This document shows, piece by piece, positions 60,329-64,000 of a stretch of 64,000 nt of DNA (positions are counted from its first letter, which is position 1; each line of letters opens with the position of its first letter). The stretch covers positions 52,104,285 to 52,168,284 of the forward strand of contig OY759262.1 of the NCBI GenBank assembly GCA_963662155.1, given 5' to 3'. The translations under genes and the position numbers were made by a program. The notes beneath the pieces are model-generated. The model saw only the letters and a program-made list of their open reading frames with translations, searched no databases and was not told where the DNA came from. Source of the DNA: Lamellibrachia columna. Its lineage: Eukaryota; Annelida; Polychaeta; Sabellida; Siboglinidae.

Positions 60329-60870
60329 GCTTGTTACATGTCCTAGTGTTGTTTGTACTCCGCCGGTTTCTACAGTTGCATGTGCTTCATGTGTACAGTA
60401 CACTTTATTTGTGACCGGAACTTGGCTACATTTAAAATACCGTTCTCGTTTATGATAGTATACAAATAGCATATATGTGATTAAATGCTTTACCAAAAGT
60501 GAGAACGTACTTCTAGAGGGCTTCTGAAAGTTTCAACAGAAGTTTCGTAATTTCAACAGAAGAACTACATAACTAAATATGTTAACATTGTCCGGGCTAC
60601 TAGATTGCTGAACTGATTAATGATACGCCCTATACGGTTTATTTGCCTACATGCCAAGATGGTTCTATAACAAGAGGACGGGCTCGTGCGAGATGTTCAT
60701 CTACGGCGGATGCGGCGGCAACAGGAACCGGTTCTCGAGCCAGCTTGCCTGCATGGTGACGTGCCGGGTGAAGAAACGGAGGTGTAGTCCCGTCATGTGC
60801 ATGCTCTACTGCAAGTACGGATTCAAGAGATACCAGTATGGATGTCCCATATGCGCCTGCCGGCTTCCAC
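59893..60870 (+). pseudogene. WAP/Kunitz/antistasin gene, copy 2, damaged
   Basis: The signal-peptide exon starts with ATG 59,899 after TTTCAG and encodes MFNWCLFLLLVVYAGGA. The donor that is GTATGT in copy 1 reads ATATGT here; an alternative GT lies 3 bases upstream at 59,954 and would keep phase 1. The start of a WAP exon survives at about 60,332-60,370 (TCCTAGTG-TTGT-TACTCCGCCGGTT) but is cut off and contains a stop in the copy 3 frame. The Kunitz exon is missing about 55 bp at its start (junction near 60,647). The acceptor, first two cysteines and P1 residue are therefore gone. From there the frame is open through GSCEMFIYGGCGG and the antistasin-like CSPVMCMLYCKYGF to the donor at 60,871. 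Unlikely to make a functional inhibitor. Confidence 0.7.
60060..60330 (+). repeat. Tandem-duplicated intron block A, ending in (CA)n
   Basis: AGGGTTTTTTAAGGTTCAGC through GGTACTTGCCTTAAAAACC is followed by (CA)n at 60,238-60,327. The same order occurs at 61,425-61,676. Confidence 0.92.
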
Positions 60871-61177
60871 GTAAGAATTTCAGTAACTCTAACTACCTCT
60901 TGGATAACTGTTATGTGTAGCCACTGTCACTTTACCAGGGTAATTTAATTACAAAGGGTAATTCAATTGTTCATAGAACATAGAACCGGGGTAAATTTGG
61001 GAAAACAATTAAATGTGTATACGTATGTGTTAATATATGTGTGTATGTATGTGTATATATGTATGTATGTATGTTTGTATGTTTGTGTGTATGAATGTGT
61101 GTATTTATGCATTTATGCATGTATGCATGTATGCATGTATTATGCAGGTAGTTATTTAAAAATCGAGAATCTTTCAT

Positions 61178-61682
<505 letters not shown>

Positions 61683-61719
61683 ATACATTAAATGTAAACA
61701 AACGTTACCCAAAATGGGA

Positions 61720-62555
61720 TGCATGGTTTTTTACATGTCCTAATGTTGATTGTTCTCCGCCGGTTGCCGCATCACCGCCTGCGTTACTCGGAAGATGTCC
61801 GCCAGTCAAAGGTCCTGGCGTCTGTGCCGAGCTGTGCGTCAACTGTGCTACTCGAGGCATGGTGTGCTGCTCGAATGGATGCGGTCACCAATGCATGAAA
61901 CCGGTGTCTCATGTGTATCCATGTGAGTGACAACTGTCAATATTAAGTAATCACATCAAATCATCTAGCTGACTCACGATAGCCGATGTAACACGCTATT
62001 CGCACATTTGTTCGACGCCTTAGCTATAAATTACTACGACAAACCACCGGAAGAAATCAATATTAATTTCAATCATAAATCAAGAACAATCAGAGAAAAT
62101 ATGAATGGCTTTGCGAACAGCTGTATTTCCACGATCGCGTACTACAAATATGATATTACATGCATATTTACGAGAAATGAGTTTATACAGTTGCATATGC
62201 TTAATGTGTACAGTAAACTTTATTTGTGACCAGAACTTGGCTACATTTAAAATACCGTTCGCGTTTATGATAGCAAAATAACATATATGTGATTAAATGC
62301 TTTACCAAAAGTGAGAACGTACTTCTAGAGGGCTTCTGGAAGTTTCAACAGAAGTTTCGTAGTTTCAACAGAAGAACTACATAACTAAATATGTTAACAA
62401 TATCCTAGCTACAATTTAGCTGAACTTATTAATGATACGCCTTATACGGTCTATTTGCACGCAGCTCGCCCCCTCTACTGCTACCTGCCGGCCGTGGAAG
62501 GCCTATGCAAGGCCTACATGCCAAGATGGTTCTATAACAAGAGGACGGGCTCGTG
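61720..62555 (+). pseudogene. WAP exon and truncated Kunitz exon, copy 3
   Basis: A frame running to donor CCAT|GTGAGT at 61,922 encodes TCPNVDCSPPVAASPPALLG, then a full WAP four-disulfide core. The core reads CPPVKGPGVCAELCVNC, then CCSNGCGHQC, with the cysteine spacing of that family. WAP domains are secreted protease inhibitors or matrix modules. The exon's acceptor was not identified, because (CA)n sequence lies close upstream. After a 540-bp intron a Kunitz exon begins at 62,465 behind a GCAG acceptor. It has the first two cysteines, P1 Lys and RWFYNKRTGS, and is cut at 62,555 by the 54-bp minisatellite. No signal-peptide exon belongs to this copy. All intron phases seen are 1. Confidence 0.75.
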
Positions 62556-63265
62556 GGCGGTGTCCCCTAACTAACTGTGATTATAATGTTGCATTGATGT
62601 ACTAGCGTGGGCGGTGACCCCCTACTTAACCGCGTTTGCAATCATTGCATTGACATACTAGCGTGGGCGGTGACCCCCTACTTAACTATGTTTGCAATTC
62701 TTACATTGATGTACTATCGTGGGCGGTGTCCCCGGACTAACTGTGATTACTAATTTGCATTGATGTACTATCGTGGGCGGTGTCCCCTAACTAACTATGA
62801 TTACAATTTTGCATCGATGTACTATCGTGGGCGGTGTCCCCGGACTAACTATGATTACAATTTTGCATTGATGTACTATCGTGGGCGGTGTCCCCTAACT
62901 ATCTATGATTATAATTTTGCATTGATGTACTATCGTGGGCGGTGTCCCCTAACTAACTGTCATTATAATTTTGCACTGAAGTACTATCGTGGGCGGTGTC
63001 CCCTAACTAACTGTCATTATAATTTTGCACTGATCTACTATCGTGGGCGGTGACCCCTAACTAACTGTCATTATAATTTTGCACTGATCTACTATCGTGG
63101 GCGGTGACCCCATACTTAACTGCGTTGCAATTCTTGCATTTACGTACTATGGTGGGCGGTGACCCCTAACCAACTGTGATTATAATTTTGCATTAATCTG
63201 CTATCGTGGGCGGTGCCCCCTAACTAATTGTGATTTTAATTTCGCTTTGATCTACTATCGTGGGT
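62553..63265. repeat. 54-bp minisatellite, about 13 units
   Basis: The unit is like CTATCGTGGGCGGTGTCCCC, then TAACTAACTGTGATTATAAT and TTTGCATTGATGTA. Starts (GTGGGCGG) are at 62,553, 62,607, 62,663, 62,719, 62,773, 62,827, 62,881, 62,935 and onward. Spacing is 54 or 56 bp. The first unit joins inside the Kunitz exon at a shared TCGTG. Confidence 0.95.
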
Positions 63266-64000
63266 GGGTCATTACATGTTCATGACGACTTCTTGATGTA
63301 TATATGTTATCGTCATGCTTGTAGGAATGTGGGCTCTGAGAAACTTGCCGGACGGAGCTGTACATGTGTTCAGTTCCTGTCGGGTTTGCTTAGAGGAGTT
63401 CACATTCCTGTTAATGTTCTTCCCAAAGTGGGTGCGTGATAAGCAGTACACTTTGCAATAAAAAACGTCATTTATTTGGCCTGTTTCAATTCTCTCCTAC
63501 ATCGGACTTGTGTTGGTTGTTGCATAAATGAATTTATGCAACTCACCAGGTGCATAACAATTTTGTATGAAATAACCAAGACAGGTCGTCGTTAAACTTG
63601 CCCTGGGGTCCGAGACTACACCGGAAATATTTGGCCAAATAAATTGTATTACTCCGCGCTAGCTAGCCAATCACAGCTTAGCGGAAACCAGTCCAAACCG
63701 GAGCCAGTAGCTTGAATATTTCACTCCTGCTTCAGTCTCTGCATTGCGAAGTTGTGACTAAAATTTGTCTCTCGAAATCCGCCCTCCTCCCCACCTTTCT
63801 TCCTTATTATCAATGCTTAGTTTAAATGCGATTGTACATCGTTGATGAAATAGGAAGTTGGAAGATGTCGAAACCGCTTTCCCCACTGTTGGCCTAATAT
63901 AAGATGAACACGGGGGTTTGTCCCCTAGTATTTGGTGTTCATGGGGTTTTCTGCGCAGACAGGCTTCCTGTTTCTTCATCGGTATTCTTGTCTTATGTTT
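63266..64000. other. Right edge, no gene recognised
   Basis: A poly-A-signal-like AATAAA lies at 63,457, but no coding sequence upstream could be tied to it. The minus-strand frame at 63,758-63,979 has no recognisable domain. Confidence 0.45.

Larger units (their letters stand above)
58412..61020 (+). repeat. Segmental duplication, copy 2 (partner at 100-3,320)
   Basis: Collinear with copy 1 over the 5' flank, signal-peptide exon, part of the intron and the Kunitz/antistasin exon. It also contains sequence absent from copy 1 (60,060-60,237), which recurs in copy 3 at 61,425-61,608. Confidence 0.85.

Overview
The window looks like intergenic and accessory DNA of a marine invertebrate animal, most likely a lophotrochozoan such as a mollusc. 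The reasons are GT-AG introns, long (AT)n, (CA)n and (TATG)n microsatellites, a CR1-type LINE with a PHD-like plus SGNH-esterase ORF1, and hAT, Mutator-like and Gypsy relics. It also has small secreted proteins built from WAP, Kunitz and antistasin-like modules on phase-1 exons. The species assignment is inference. No bacterial-type operon, rRNA gene, functional tRNA gene or CRISPR array is visible.

Layout. (1) 1-3,320: copy 1 of a duplicated gene segment, carrying a signal-peptide exon and an intact Kunitz + antistasin-like exon. (2) 3.3-8.4 kb: spacer with a CR1 3' relic, a tRNA-Asp-like SINE head and a LINE reverse-transcriptase relic. (3) 8.47-16.83 kb: a tandem array of about 3.2-3.4 kb units with a recurring 57-bp exon-like segment. 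(4) 16.93-31.68 kb: two inverted arms of 1,773 bp, nearly identical, enclosing 11.2 kb. Inside are two complementary internal-deletion copies of a Mutator-like transposase gene, a MITE, minisatellites and a decayed, intron-containing hAT transposase gene. (5) 32.0-33.4 kb: a 400-bp (GGGC)n tract followed by a degenerate ~30-bp minisatellite. (6) 35.3-36.2 kb: a chimeric junction of a LINE fragment and a transposon-gene fragment. (7) 36.3-40.6 kb: a nearly full-length CR1 element with an open ORF1 and a broken ORF2. (8) 41-49.7 kb: spacer with a 36-bp minisatellite, a second LINE fragment, a Kolobok-like transposase relic and microsatellites. (9) 49.7-52.2 kb: a vertnin-like coding region with an in-frame 33-bp minisatellite. 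(10) 53.4-57.5 kb: a DDE-transposase relic and a Gypsy gag/protease/RT relic, both on the minus strand. (11) 58.2-63.3 kb: a 30-bp minisatellite, copies 2 and 3 of the WAP/Kunitz/antistasin segment, and a 54-bp minisatellite that cuts into copy 3.

The only host-like genes with good support are the WAP/Kunitz/antistasin family at the two ends of the window. Only copy 1 keeps an intact Kunitz-antistasin exon. The three copies have each lost different modules, and most breakpoints lie at or near microsatellites. Together they imply an ancestral order of signal peptide, WAP, Kunitz, antistasin. The vertnin-like region may be a second host-like gene or part of a mobile element; as read here it is interrupted. 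The rest is dominated by mobile-element remains and tandem repeats.
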